Under the pieces are notes generated by a model. It did no database searches. It was not told where the DNA came from and saw only the letters and a list, made by a program, of their open reading frames with translations. From Burkholderiaceae bacterium (GTDB lineage Bacteria; Pseudomonadota; Gammaproteobacteria; Burkholderiales; Burkholderiaceae_C): 64,000 bases of DNA. The stretch covers positions 1 to 64,000 of the forward strand of contig JAGOPK010000001.1 in the NCBI GenBank assembly GCA_017992055.1, given 5' to 3'. The position numbers and the translations under genes were made by a program. Shown in pieces: positions 10,796 to 19,950 of this stretch; the stretch's first letter is position 1; each line of letters starts with the position of its first letter.

Positions 10796-11620
10796 ATGTC
10801 CTTGCCCCTGCTGCGCCGCCTGGCCCGCGCCGGTCTGCTGGCCGCCCCCTTGCTCAGCCTGCTGATCGCCAGCCCGCCGGCCGCCGCGGCCGGACCGGCC
10901 TGGACCCTGCAGCACGAGTTCAGCTTCAGCCACGATGCCAGCAGCCCGCAAGGCGCCCAGGCCAGCCTGGTGGGCGGGGCCAGCGTCGTCGACGGCGTGC
11001 TGCGCCTGCAGGGCAGCCAGGCCTTTGCCGAATACGCCGGCCTGATCCCCAGCGTCGAGAACGGCTACGAGAGCTGGTGGACGGTGTCGCTGTGGGCGCG
11101 CCAGACCCAGGCCGTGGTGGATCAGGCGGCGGTGCTGGTGGGCCAGGGCGTCAGCGCCGGCTATCTGCCGGAGTTCAGCCTGCACCTGAGCCGCGATGCC
11201 CAGGACCAGGCGCGCATCTGGGGCATCAACCAGAGCGGCTGGGGCGGTGGCGCCTCGGCCGCGGTGGCGCCGGCCGACGGCTGGCACCACTATGCGGTGC
11301 TGATGGCCGAGAACCGCGTGGCGCTGTATGTCGACGGCCAGTTCGCCGCCTCGGGCGGCGCCGGCTTCGACTACAGCACGCCGTACTTCCACGGCGCCAT
11401 GCGGTTCGGGCGCCAGGTGGCCAACAACGGCGGCCAGTTCAACGGCGACCTGGACGATGTGCGCATCTATGCCGGCGCGCTGGATGCCGAAACCATTGCC
11501 GCGCAGTACGCGGCCGGGCCCAGCGTCTCGGCCGTGCCCGAGCCCGCCAGCCTGGCCCTGATGCTGGCCGGCGCCGGCCTGCTGGCCGGCCTGGGCGCGC
11601 GGCGACACCGGCGCGCGTGA
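10796..11620 (+). CDS. LamG-like secreted protein with PEP-CTERM sorting signal
   Basis: Predicted exported protein of 274 residues. A signal peptide (basic LLRRLAR, hydrophobic core, AAAA cleavage region) is followed by a concanavalin/LamG-like jelly-roll domain. That domain carries WWTVSLWAR, DGWHHYAVLMAENRVALYVDG and FNGDLDDVRIYAGAL. The C terminus VPEPASLALMLAGAGLLAGL plus a basic tail is a PEP-CTERM signal. This signal is normally processed by an exosortase in bacteria that make exopolysaccharide; no exosortase gene is in the window. The ATG at 10796 has GGAGAT upstream. Its ligand is unknown. Confidence 0.85.
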   Translation: MSLPLLRRLARAGLLAAPLLSLLIASPPAAAAGPAWTLQHEFSFSHDASSPQGAQASLVGGASVVDGVLRLQGSQAFAEYAGLIPSVENGYESWWTVSLWARQTQAVVDQAAVLVGQGVSAGYLPEFSLHLSRDAQDQARIWGINQSGWGGGASAAVAPADGWHHYAVLMAENRVALYVDGQFAASGGAGFDYSTPYFHGAMRFGRQVANNGGQFNGDLDDVRIYAGALDAETIAAQYAAGPSVSAVPEPASLALMLAGAGLLAGLGARRHRRA

Positions 11621-11776
11621 TCGGTGGTGCGGTGCGCGGCACCGCTGTCACCGCGTCACCGCCTGCGCCATCCCCTGCCCGGTGGAAAACGGTCATCCAG
11701 CCGTCTGGCCTGCGGACCGAACATCGCGTGGCCGCTGCCGACCGGCGGCGGCCACGAACCATCAGGGGGATTCACG

Positions 11777-12508
11777 ATGCACAGCACCCAGGGGCCTCGC
11801 GCCCGACCGCCGGCCGGCCAAGCGCCGCGCCCTGCCCCGGCCCGTCTTGCCGCGGCTGCCTTGACAAGCGCCTTGCTGGCCGCCTGTGGCGGTGGCGGCG
11901 GTGATGCCGGCACGCCGGCCTCCGGCAGCTACGACCTCGATGCGCTGGCCACGCGGCTGGCCACCACGGCCAGCCGCTTCGAGGGCCTGACCGGCACCGA
12001 CAACCTGGGCAACCGCTACACCGCGTCCATCGTCAATGCCGCCGCCGCCGATGGCCTGTTCGAGGGCGTGACGCGGCGCTCCTACACCAGCACCCAGACC
12101 CTGGCCATGACCGGCGGCCCGTCCGAGACGGTGGTCGGCCGCACCTACTTCAGCACCGGCCCCTACCGCGAGTACGGCACGGTGGCCGCCGGCCAGCCCT
12201 ACACCGTGGTCAACATGACGGCCAGCCTGCCCACCACGGCCCAGGTCGGCCAGAGCGGCGCCATCGGCAGCTATGTCGCCTATGCCGACAGCAGCAAGAC
12301 CACGGTGGAGGCCAATGCCACGCTGGGCTGGTCGCTGGAGGCCGGCAGCGGCGGCGAGGTCTGGGCCTGCAGCATCTCCACCTCGCGCGACGTGGGCGCC
12401 ACCGCCGACGATGTGCAAAAGACCTGCTACCGCACCAATGCCGCCGGCGAACTGCTGGCGGCGCGCATCACGCTCACCACCACCGGCTTCAGCCTGACGC
12501 TGCAGTGA
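11777..12508 (+). CDS. Putative lipoprotein of unknown function
   Basis: The 243-residue product has a twin-Pro/Arg-rich N terminus, a hydrophobic stretch and a lipobox-like LLAACGGGGG, so it is probably lipid-anchored at the envelope. The mature part (about residues 45-243) is rich in Thr, Ser and Gly and predicted beta. It contains two cysteines (WACSIS and KTCYRT) that could form a disulfide. I do not recognise the family. ATG 11777 follows a GGGGGATT stretch. It is convergent with apt, with only 16 bp between stop codons. Confidence 0.75.
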   Translation: MHSTQGPRARPPAGQAPRPAPARLAAAALTSALLAACGGGGGDAGTPASGSYDLDALATRLATTASRFEGLTGTDNLGNRYTASIVNAAAADGLFEGVTRRSYTSTQTLAMTGGPSETVVGRTYFSTGPYREYGTVAAGQPYTVVNMTASLPTTAQVGQSGAIGSYVAYADSSKTTVEANATLGWSLEAGSGGEVWACSISTSRDVGATADDVQKTCYRTNAAGELLAARITLTTTGFSLTLQ

Positions 12509-12524
12509 GCGCGGGGCGCCGGCT

Positions 12525-13094
12525 TCAGTGGCCGGCGAAGTCGACCAGCGTGAACAGCGGCAGGCCGGCCTCGCGCAGCCGCTTGGAGCCTCCCAGCTCC
12601 GGCAGGTCGACGATGGCCGCGCCTTCGATGACCTGGGCGCCCAGCTGCTGCAGTAAACGCATGCCGGCACCCATGGTGCCGCCGGTGGCGATCAGGTCGT
12701 CGATCAGCACCACGCGGTCGCCGGGCTTGACGGCGTCGGTGTGCATCTCCACCGTGGCGCTGCCGTATTCCAGCTCGTAGTTCTCGGCCACCGTGGTGTA
12801 GGGCAGCTTGCCCTTCTTGCGGATGGGCACGAAGCCGATGTTCAGCTCGTAGGCCACCACCGCGCCGATGATGAAGCCGCGTGCGTCCAGCCCTGCGATG
12901 GCGTCGGGCTTGACGTCGAAGTAGCGGTGCACGAACTCGTCGATCAGCAGGCGGAAGATGCGCGGGTTCTGCAGCAGCGGCGTGATGTCGCGGAACTGCA
13001 CGCCCGGCGCCGGCCAGTCGGGCACGGTGCGGATGTGGCGCCGGATGGCCTCGGCATGGGTGGCTTGGTGCGACGGTGCGGCGGTGGCGGTCAT
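12525..13094 (-). CDS. apt: Adenine phosphoribosyltransferase
   Basis: Salvages adenine to AMP with PRPP. The 189-residue protein fits the family (about 180). Visible features are the N-terminal [20 protein letters not shown], the dimer/hood segment [20 protein letters not shown] and the PRPP-binding loop [14 protein letters not shown]. These are the standard type I phosphoribosyltransferase motifs. The start is ATG 13094. It lies 27 bp downstream of the histidine phosphatase gene in the same direction. Confidence 0.96.
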   Translation of the reverse strand: MTATAAPSHQATHAEAIRRHIRTVPDWPAPGVQFRDITPLLQNPRIFRLLIDEFVHRYFDVKPDAIAGLDARGFIIGAVVAYELNIGFVPIRKKGKLPYTTVAENYELEYGSATVEMHTDAVKPGDRVVLIDDLIATGGTMGAGMRLLQQLGAQVIEGAAIVDLPELGGSKRLREAGLPLFTLVDFAGH

Positions 13095-13121
13095 GGTCGG
13101 TGGCCTCGGCTCGGCGCCGCT

Positions 13122-13754
13122 TCAGGGCAGCGCAAGACGGCCCAGATTGTGGACCCGCCAGCCGCCCGTGCCCACGCCGGCTGCGTCGCGCCGGGCCTGC
13201 ACCACCAGCACCTCGCCCATGGCCGCCCACTCGCCGCTGAAGGCGCTGATGTTGACCTGGTGCGTGACCCAGGCCTGCACGCTGCCGGCCGGCAGCGCGA
13301 TCAGGGCCTGGCGCAGCTCGGCGGTCTGCGCCGGCTCGCGCCCGCGGTCCTCGAAGAAGGAGTCCAGCGCCGCCCAGGGCTGTACCCGGCCAAAGGCCAG
13401 GCTGGCGGTGTCCAGGCAGCGGCACCAGCGGCTGCTGCGCACCACCTCGGGCACCAGGCCACGCTCGGCCAGGGCCTGGCCCAGGCGCCGCGCCTGCTCG
13501 CGACCGGCCGCGCTGAGCTGGCGCTGGCTGGCGCAGTCGCCCAGCCGCCAGCCCGGCGGATCGCCGACGCCCGGCTCGGTGGCGGCATGGCGGATCAGCA
13601 GGGCGATGCCCAGCGTGGCGTCGGGCCGGGCCAGGCCGGCCGGGATCTGCGCCACGCCGGCCAGCGGCGCGCAGGCCAGGGCCGCCGTGGCGCCGCCCAG
13701 CAGCCGGCGGCGCCCGCGGTCGGGCAGGGTTCTGGCGGGAATCGGGAGCGGCAA
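13122..13754 (-). CDS. Exported histidine phosphatase (phosphoglycerate mutase-like)
   Basis: Histidine-phosphatase superfamily member of about 210 residues. The catalytic RHA appears in ALLIRHAATEPG. A second arginine pair follows in SRWCRCLDTASLAF, and the second catalytic His is in VTHQVNISAFSG. The N terminus has RGRRRLLGGATAALACAPLAG, a Tat-like twin-arginine signal, so the enzyme is probably periplasmic. Start choice: GGAGG at 13760-13764 overlaps the GTG at 13760 but sits five bases from the TTG at 13754, so TTG is favoured. The substrate is unknown. It may be cotranscribed with apt. Confidence 0.75.
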   Translation of the reverse strand: MPLPIPARTLPDRGRRRLLGGATAALACAPLAGVAQIPAGLARPDATLGIALLIRHAATEPGVGDPPGWRLGDCASQRQLSAAGREQARRLGQALAERGLVPEVVRSSRWCRCLDTASLAFGRVQPWAALDSFFEDRGREPAQTAELRQALIALPAGSVQAWVTHQVNISAFSGEWAAMGEVLVVQARRDAAGVGTGGWRVHNLGRLALP

Positions 13755-13847
13755 CTTCACCTCCGAGAGCCTAGCCGGGCCGCAACGGCCGTCGCGGCAG
13801 CAGGGGCTTGCCGGGACGGCGCACGGGCGCTGCTACGCTGCGCGCCC

Positions 13848-14642
13848 GTGGATCCCGCCGCACTCCCCGCACCGTCCGCACCGGCCACGCCAGACCGCTA
13901 CTGCCGGCTGGAGCATGGCTTTCTGTATGCCAGCCGCCGGCTGCACACGGTGGCCACGGTGCGGCCGGCGGGCGTGCTGCTGCTCAGCGCCTGCGGCCGG
14001 CCGTTTGTGCTGCACGTCGGGCCGCGGCGACTGGAAGTGCAGGCCGCGGCGGTGCGGCCCCTGGTGGCGCGTGATCTGCACGCGCTGGGCGTGGCTCTGG
14101 TGAGCCTGAACGTGCACCCCACCGATGCCGCGTTTGCGCGCTTTGCGGCGCTGGCCGGTGACGGCGTGCTGGCGCTGCCGCCGCAGGCCTTCATGCCGCT
14201 GCGGCCGTCGCTGGTGGCCTTTGCCGATGGCCGCCTGGCCACGCGCGCCCAGGGCCAGGCCCTGGCCGAGGCCCTGCTCGATCGCTGCGCCGGCGGCCTG
14301 CCGGAGGCGCCGGCGGCCGATGCGCTGCGGCCGGCCCTGCTGGCCTGGCTGCAGCAGCATCCCGATGGCCGCCTGGACCAGCTGGCCCAGGCCCTGGGCA
14401 TCTCCTACCACCGCATGTCGCACCGCTTCACCCAGGCCATGGGCCTGCCGTTCCGGCACTGGATGGCCTTTGCCCGCGCCCAGCGTGCGGCACGGCGTTT
14501 TGCCGCCGGCGCCACGCTGACCGGCATCGCCCACGAGGCCGGCTTCCACGATTCGGCGCACCTGTCGCACACGTGGCAACGCACTTACGGACTTTCCCCG
14601 AGCTTCGTGCGCAGCGGCAACTCGGTACAAGCCATCCTGTAG
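13848..14642 (+). CDS. AraC-family transcriptional regulator
   Basis: The 264-residue protein has an unrecognised N-terminal sensing part. Its C-terminal AraC helix-turn-helix domain covers about residues 165-260: RLDQLAQALGISYHRMSHRF for the first HTH, then TLTGIAHEAGFHDSAHLSHT for the second, with TYGLSPSFVR closing. The start is taken as GTG 13848; no in-frame ATG fits, and the frame is open far upstream as antisense of neighbouring genes. It reads 49 bp ahead of the lipoprotein hydrolase on the same strand and may regulate it. The effector is unknown. Confidence 0.8.
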   Translation: MDPAALPAPSAPATPDRYCRLEHGFLYASRRLHTVATVRPAGVLLLSACGRPFVLHVGPRRLEVQAAAVRPLVARDLHALGVALVSLNVHPTDAAFARFAALAGDGVLALPPQAFMPLRPSLVAFADGRLATRAQGQALAEALLDRCAGGLPEAPAADALRPALLAWLQQHPDGRLDQLAQALGISYHRMSHRFTQAMGLPFRHWMAFARAQRAARRFAAGATLTGIAHEAGFHDSAHLSHTWQRTYGLSPSFVRSGNSVQAIL

Positions 14643-14691
14643 CCGCGGGCCAACCATGCGGCCCGTCCAGAACCAGGAAGGAGACCGCCCG

Positions 14692-16200
14692 ATGAACCGC
14701 ATTGACCTGCGCCAGCCCCATCAACCCCGCCAGCACCGCCACCGTCTGCTGGCCGTGCCGGCCGCCGCCCTGCTGCTGGCCGCCTGCGGTGGCGGCGACG
14801 TGCCCGAGCCGGTGGTCAAGGAGGATGTGCGCGCCCAGGACGGCCGCACCGCCTTTGCGCCCCGCGCCGCCAGCGCCTACAGCGACTACGAGGCCGGCGC
14901 CAACGGCCAGGCCAGCTTCAAGGCCATGACCGGTGCCGCGGCCGAGACCGACCGCTGGGCCGGCAACCTGGGTGGCTCGGGCTACCGCATCGAGGTGCCG
15001 AAAAACTGGAACGGCAAGCTGGTGATGTATGCACACGGTTATGCCGGCACCGGCAATGAGCTGGTGGTGAGCATGCCCACGGCGCTGCGCGGCTACCTGA
15101 TCGCCAATGGCTGGGCCTGGGCCGCGTCCAGCTACAGCAAGAACTACTACGACGTGCGCGTGGGCGTCGAGGACACCAATGCGCTGGCCAACGAGTTCGG
15201 CAAGATCGCCGCCGCCAACGGCCGCACGCTGGCCGCGCCGAGCAAGATCTACATCACCGGCCATTCGATGGGCGGCCACATCACCGCCGCGGCCATCGAG
15301 GCCGAGGCCCAGCAGTACGCCAAGAACAAGACGCGCTACGACGCGGCGCTGCCGATGTGCGGCGTGACCGGCGACACCGATTTGTTCGACTACTTCGGCG
15401 CCTACCAGGCCGCGGCCCAGTACTTTGCCGGCGTGGCCACGCACCCCAGCACCGGCTGGGCCGACATCTCGGCCAGCGTGCGCACGGCCTTGTTCACCAC
15501 TTTCAGCACCGTGCCCACGGCCCAGGGCCTGAAGCTGCGCGAGGTGGTGAAGAACCTCACCGGCGGCGAGCGGCCGATCTTCACCCAGGGCTTCGCCAAC
15601 AGCGGCCTGCAAAGCGTGGTCTGGGGCACCTTCGGCGGCGACGGCACGATCAGCGGCATCCTGACCAAGAACGTGCTGGACACCAACCGCTTCGTGTTCC
15701 AGCTCGACAGCGACAGCGCCCAGACCGCCGAGGAGGCGGCGCTGAACGCCGGCACGCCGCGCCTCACGGCCAACAGCGATGCCAACCGCCTGCGCCTGGA
15801 CGGGCTGCGCTGGATTCCCAAGGTCAACGGCCAGTTCAGCATTCCGGTGCTGTCGCTGCACACGCTGGGCGACATGTACGTGCCCTTCCACATGATGCAG
15901 CTGCACCGCCAGCGCGCCACCGCCCAGGGCAATGGTGATCGCCTGGTTACGCGCGCCATCCGCGCGCCCAGCCATTGCGACTTCACCTGGGCCGAGCAGG
16001 TGAATGCCTTCGTCGACCTGGTGAAGTGGGTGGAGCAAGGCAGCAAGCCGGCCGGCGACGATGTGCTGACCCCGGCCACCGTGGCCAACCCGGCCTATGG
16101 CTGCACGTTCACGGTCAACACCGCCAGCAGCGGCGAGCCCACCGCCGCCGGCTCGGCGGTGTTCACGCGCACGCTGATGCCGGCCTGCCCGGCATCCTGA
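14692..16200 (+). CDS. Lipoprotein alpha/beta-hydrolase
   Basis: Predicted outer-membrane or periplasmic lipoprotein of 502 residues with lipobox LLAACGGG after a hydrophobic signal. The mature part has an alpha/beta-hydrolase core: oxyanion-region strand KLVMYAHGYAGTG, nucleophile elbow TGHSMGGH (Ser near 205), a likely acid in LSLHTLGDMYVP and a likely catalytic His in APSHCDFTWAE. It resembles secreted esterase/depolymerase-type hydrolases, but the substrate cannot be told. ATG 14692 has AGGAG nine bases upstream. It directly follows the AraC gene and ends 24 bp before the convergent antiporter gene. Confidence 0.8.
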   Translation: MNRIDLRQPHQPRQHRHRLLAVPAAALLLAACGGGDVPEPVVKEDVRAQDGRTAFAPRAASAYSDYEAGANGQASFKAMTGAAAETDRWAGNLGGSGYRIEVPKNWNGKLVMYAHGYAGTGNELVVSMPTALRGYLIANGWAWAASSYSKNYYDVRVGVEDTNALANEFGKIAAANGRTLAAPSKIYITGHSMGGHITAAAIEAEAQQYAKNKTRYDAALPMCGVTGDTDLFDYFGAYQAAAQYFAGVATHPSTGWADISASVRTALFTTFSTVPTAQGLKLREVVKNLTGGERPIFTQGFANSGLQSVVWGTFGGDGTISGILTKNVLDTNRFVFQLDSDSAQTAEEAALNAGTPRLTANSDANRLRLDGLRWIPKVNGQFSIPVLSLHTLGDMYVPFHMMQLHRQRATAQGNGDRLVTRAIRAPSHCDFTWAEQVNAFVDLVKWVEQGSKPAGDDVLTPATVANPAYGCTFTVNTASSGEPTAAGSAVFTRTLMPACPAS

Positions 16201-16224
16201 ACGGTGTCCTGAGCGGCGCAGGCC

Positions 16225-18222
16225 TCAGGTCTGCAGCAGCTTGGCCTCGGCCACGGCCAGCGGCTCGGGCAGGCCCGACAGCACCAGGGTGTCGCCCACG
16301 CCCAGCTGCAGCTCGTCGGCCGGCTGGCGCACGCGGCCGCTGGCCTGGCGCACCGAGGCCACCTGCACGCCCATCGCATGCAGGGCCTGCTGGCCCAGGG
16401 TCTGGCCGATGCAGGCGGCGGCCGCCGGCAGCGTCACGCTCTGCAGCCGCGCCTGCTGCAACTCGCCCGCGGTGTCGTCGTCGGCGCCGTGGAAGTAGCC
16501 GCGCAGCAGGCCATAGCGGGCCTCGCGGGCGTCGCGCGTGAGGCGGATCACGCGGCGCATCGGCACGCCCACCAGGGCCAGGGCCTGGGCCGCCAGCATC
16601 AGGCTGCCCTCGATGGCCTCGGGCACGACCTCGGTGGCGCCGGCCGCACGCAGCCGCTCCAGGTCGCTGTCGTCGATGGTGCGCACGATCACCGGCACGG
16701 TGGGCGCGTGCTCGCGCACCAGGGCCAGGATCTTCAGCGCCGACGGCGTGTCGTGGTAGCTGATGACCACCGCGCTGGCCCGTGCCAGGCCGGCGGCCAT
16801 CAGGCTGGGCAGACGCGCGGCATCGCCGAACACCACGCTCTGGCCGGCGGCGGCGGCCTGGCGCACGCGGTCCGGGTCCAGGTCCAGCGCCATGTATGGA
16901 ATGCCCTCGGGCTCCAGCAGCCGCGCCAGGTTCTGGCCACTGCGGCCATAGCCGGCGATGATGACGTGGGCCTCGGTCTTGATCGCCTTCTTGGCGATGG
17001 TGGTCAGCTGCACCGACTGCATCAGCCACTCGTTGGCGCTGAGCTTCATCACCACGCGGTTGCTGTACAGGATGATGAAGGGCGTGGCCAGCATCGAGAT
17101 CACCATGCTGGCCAGCACCGGGCTCATCCAGCTGCCGGCCAGCAGCGCATGGTCGGTGCCCAGCTGCAGCAGCACGAAGCCGAACTCGCCGGCCTGGGCC
17201 AGGTACAGGCCGGTGCGGATGGCCACGCCCTGCGGCGCGCGGAAGGCCAGCGCCAGCAGCGTCACCAGCACGCCCTTGGTCAGCACCGGCAGCACCGACA
17301 GCAGCAGCACCAGGGCCCACTGGTCCAGCACCGGCCGCCAGTCCAGCTTCATGCCGATGGTGATGAAGAACAGGCCCAGCAGCACATCGTGGAAGGGCCG
17401 GATGTCGGTCTCCACCTGGTGCTTGAACTCGGTCTCGGCCACCAGCATGCCGGCGACAAAGGCGCCCAGCGCCAGGCTCAGGCCGGCATGCTCGGTCAGC
17501 CAGGCCAGGCCCAGCGTGACCAGCAGCAGGTTCAGCACGAACAGCTCTTCGCTCTTGCGCCGCGCCACCAGGGTCAGCCACCAGCGCATCACCCGCTGGC
17601 CGCCCACCAGCAGCAGGGCCAGCAGCACGCCGGCCTTCAGCAGCGCCAGCAGCAGGGCGCGCGCCATGTGCTCGCCACTCGAGCCCAGCGCCGGGATCAG
17701 CACCAGCAGCGGCACCACCGCCAGATCCTGGAACAGCAGCACGCCGATGACACGCCGGCCATGCTCGCTCTCCAGCTCCAGCCGCTCGGCCATCAGCTTG
17801 ACGACGATGGCGGTGGACGACATCGCGATCGCCGAGCCCAGCACGATGGCGCCGCGCCAGTCCAGCTCCCAGGCCCGGCCCAGCCAGGTGAACAGCGCGA
17901 TCAGCGCCGCATTGCCCAGCAGCGCGCCCAGGATGGTCAGCAGCACCTGGCTCAGGCCCAGGCCGAACACCAGGGTGCGCATGCTGCGCAGCTTGGGCAG
18001 GTTGAACTCCAGCCCGATGACGAACATCAGGAACACCACGCCGAACTCGGCCAGGTAGCGCACGCCGGCCGAATCGCGCGCGAGCGCCAGCGCATTCGGC
18101 CCGATGATCACGCCCACCACCAGGTAGCCCAGCATCGGCGGCAGCTTGAGCATGCGGCAGCCGACCACGCCCAGCACGGCGGCGATCAGGTACAGCAGCA
18201 CGAGTTCGAGGGTGGTGGCCAC
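16225..18222 (-). CDS. CPA2-family cation:proton antiporter with TrkA-N/C domains (Kef/YbaL type)
   Basis: A 665-residue membrane protein with about 12 hydrophobic segments in the first 390 residues. These include the CPA2 stretches KLPPMLGYLVVGVIIGPNAL, EFGVVFLMFVIGLEFN and FFITIGMKLDW. A TrkA-N Rossmann domain follows (HVIIAGYGRSGQNLARLL, about 415-530), then a TrkA-C domain (about 580-660). This matches Kef/YbaL/RosB-like K+ or Na+/H+ antiporters gated by nucleotide. It is divergent from kdsD across 131 bp. The transported ion is not certain. Confidence 0.9.
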   Translation of the reverse strand: MATTLELVLLYLIAAVLGVVGCRMLKLPPMLGYLVVGVIIGPNALALARDSAGVRYLAEFGVVFLMFVIGLEFNLPKLRSMRTLVFGLGLSQVLLTILGALLGNAALIALFTWLGRAWELDWRGAIVLGSAIAMSSTAIVVKLMAERLELESEHGRRVIGVLLFQDLAVVPLLVLIPALGSSGEHMARALLLALLKAGVLLALLLVGGQRVMRWWLTLVARRKSEELFVLNLLLVTLGLAWLTEHAGLSLALGAFVAGMLVAETEFKHQVETDIRPFHDVLLGLFFITIGMKLDWRPVLDQWALVLLLSVLPVLTKGVLVTLLALAFRAPQGVAIRTGLYLAQAGEFGFVLLQLGTDHALLAGSWMSPVLASMVISMLATPFIILYSNRVVMKLSANEWLMQSVQLTTIAKKAIKTEAHVIIAGYGRSGQNLARLLEPEGIPYMALDLDPDRVRQAAAAGQSVVFGDAARLPSLMAAGLARASAVVISYHDTPSALKILALVREHAPTVPVIVRTIDDSDLERLRAAGATEVVPEAIEGSLMLAAQALALVGVPMRRVIRLTRDAREARYGLLRGYFHGADDDTAGELQQARLQSVTLPAAAACIGQTLGQQALHAMGVQVASVRQASGRVRQPADELQLGVGDTLVLSGLPEPLAVAEAKLLQT

Positions 18223-18353
18223 GCGGCTGGTCGGTCTGGGGAGCGGGACAGGTGCGGCCTCCTAGAATCCGGCACCTCCTCAGCGACCGATGCTAAGCGA
18301 GTGCCGGCGGCCCACCGAAGGGCTGCAGCACCCGGCTTGCGTCCGATCAGGCC

Positions 18354-19355
18354 GTGAACCCAGCTTCCCCCTTCGATGCCCCGCGCGCGCTGCGCCTGGC
18401 GGCCCAGACCTTCGACATCGAGGCCCGGGCCCTGCTGGGTCTGGCCGCACGCCAGGGCCAGGGCTTCACCGGCGCCGTGGCCGCCATGCTGGCCTGCAGC
18501 GGCCGCGTGGTGGTGATGGGCATGGGCAAGAGCGGCCACGTCGGCCGCAAGATCGCCGCTACCCTGGCCTCCACCGGCACGCCAGCCTTTTTCGTCCACC
18601 CGGCCGAGGCCAGCCATGGCGACCTGGGCATGGTGCAGCCCGGCGACGTGGTGCTGGCCATCAGCAACAGCGGTGAGAGCGACGAGCTGGCCGCCATCCT
18701 GCCGGCGCTGCGCCGCCTGGGCGTGAGCCTGGTGGCGATGACCGGCAAGCCCGAGTCGACGCTGGCCCGCCATGCCGACCATGTGCTCAGCAGCGCGGTC
18801 GACCAGGAGGCCTGCCCGCTGAACCTGGCGCCCACCGCCAGCACCACCGCGCAGATGGCCCTGGGCGATGCGCTGGCCGTGGCCCTGCTGGACGCACGCG
18901 GCTTCCAGCCCGAGGACTTCGCGCGCTCGCATCCCGGTGGCGCGCTGGGCCGCAAGCTGCTGGTGCATGTGGCCGACCTGATGGTGCGTGGCGAGGCCCT
19001 GCCGCTGGTGGCGCCCTCCACGCCCTTCATCGACATGATGCGCGCCATGTCGGCCAAGGGCCTGGGCGCGGCCCTGGTGGCCGAGGCCGACGCCCAGGGC
19101 GTGCTGCGCCTGCAGGGCATCTTCACCGACGGCGACCTGCGCCGCCTGGTCGAGCGTGGCGAAGACCTGCGCGCGCTGACCGCCGGCCAGGTCATGCACC
19201 GCCAGCCGCGCTTCATCCGCGACAGCGCGCTGGCCGTGGCCGCCGCCGAGCTGATGGAGACCCACCGCATCACCTCGGTGGTGGTGCTGGACGAGGCCGA
19301 TGCCCTGGTCGGCATGCTGAGCATCGGCCTGCTGATGCGCGCCAAGGTGATTTGA
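18354..19355 (+). CDS. kdsD: Arabinose-5-phosphate isomerase (KpsF/GutQ family)
   Basis: Makes D-arabinose 5-phosphate from ribulose 5-phosphate, the first step to the LPS sugar Kdo. The 333-residue protein has an N-terminal SIS domain (VVVMGMGKSGHVGRKIAATL, HPAEASHGDLGM, ISNSGESDEL). Two CBS repeats in the C-terminal half follow (TPFIDMMRAMSAKGLG and SALAVAAAELMETHRITS). The start is GTG 18354, with only a weak AGG upstream. The stop overlaps the kdsC start by one base (TGATG), so the two are coupled. The kdsC and lptC neighbours settle KdsD over the paralogue GutQ. Confidence 0.95.
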   Translation: MNPASPFDAPRALRLAAQTFDIEARALLGLAARQGQGFTGAVAAMLACSGRVVVMGMGKSGHVGRKIAATLASTGTPAFFVHPAEASHGDLGMVQPGDVVLAISNSGESDELAAILPALRRLGVSLVAMTGKPESTLARHADHVLSSAVDQEACPLNLAPTASTTAQMALGDALAVALLDARGFQPEDFARSHPGGALGRKLLVHVADLMVRGEALPLVAPSTPFIDMMRAMSAKGLGAALVAEADAQGVLRLQGIFTDGDLRRLVERGEDLRALTAGQVMHRQPRFIRDSALAVAAAELMETHRITSVVVLDEADALVGMLSIGLLMRAKVI

Positions 19356-19930
19356 TGACCATGCCGGCACTGCAATTCCCGCCCGAGCTGCTGCTGCGCG
19401 CCCAAGGCCGCGGCGACGGCATGCGCGCCGCGATCTTCGACGTCGACGGCGTGCTCACCGATGGCCGGCTCTACATCAGCGGCGATGGCGAGGACGTCAA
19501 GGCCTTCCATGTGCTGGACGGCCATGGCCTGAAGCTGCTGGCCCAGGTGGGCATCGCGCCGGTGGTCATCACCGGCCGCGACTCGCCGGCGGTGCGCCGG
19601 CGCATGGCCGACCTGGGCCTGGCGCGCTGCCACTACGGCGTGTCCGACAAGCTGGCCGTGGCCGAAGGCGTGCGGGCCGAGCTGGGCCTGGACTGGGACC
19701 AGCTGGCGGCCATCGGCGACGACTGGCCCGACCTGCCGCTGCTGGCGCGCGCCGGCTTGGCCTGCGCGCCGGCCAATGCCCATGCCGAGGCCAAGGCCCT
19801 GGCCCACCACGTGACCCAGGCCCGCGGCGGCGAAGGCGCGGCGCGCGAGTTCTGCGACCTGTTGCTGGTGGCCGCCGGACGTTACGCCGGCCTGCTGGCG
19901 GCGCAGACGGCGACGCTGGACGCGCGCTGA
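19355..19930 (+). CDS. kdsC: 3-deoxy-D-manno-octulosonate 8-phosphate phosphatase
   Basis: HAD-superfamily phosphatase that releases Kdo from Kdo 8-phosphate. At 191 residues it matches the family. Motif I is IFDVDGVLTDGRLYIS, with the nucleophile and acid/base Asp pair; motif II is the Thr in VVITGRDS; the late motif is AAIGDDWPDLPLL. The ATG at 19355 overlaps the kdsD stop; an alternative start lies three codons further in. It is followed by lptC after 20 bp. Confidence 0.95.
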   Translation: MTMPALQFPPELLLRAQGRGDGMRAAIFDVDGVLTDGRLYISGDGEDVKAFHVLDGHGLKLLAQVGIAPVVITGRDSPAVRRRMADLGLARCHYGVSDKLAVAEGVRAELGLDWDQLAAIGDDWPDLPLLARAGLACAPANAHAEAKALAHHVTQARGGEGAAREFCDLLLVAAGRYAGLLAAQTATLDAR

Positions 19931-19950
19931 AGCCCGCTGAGGCCCTGTCC

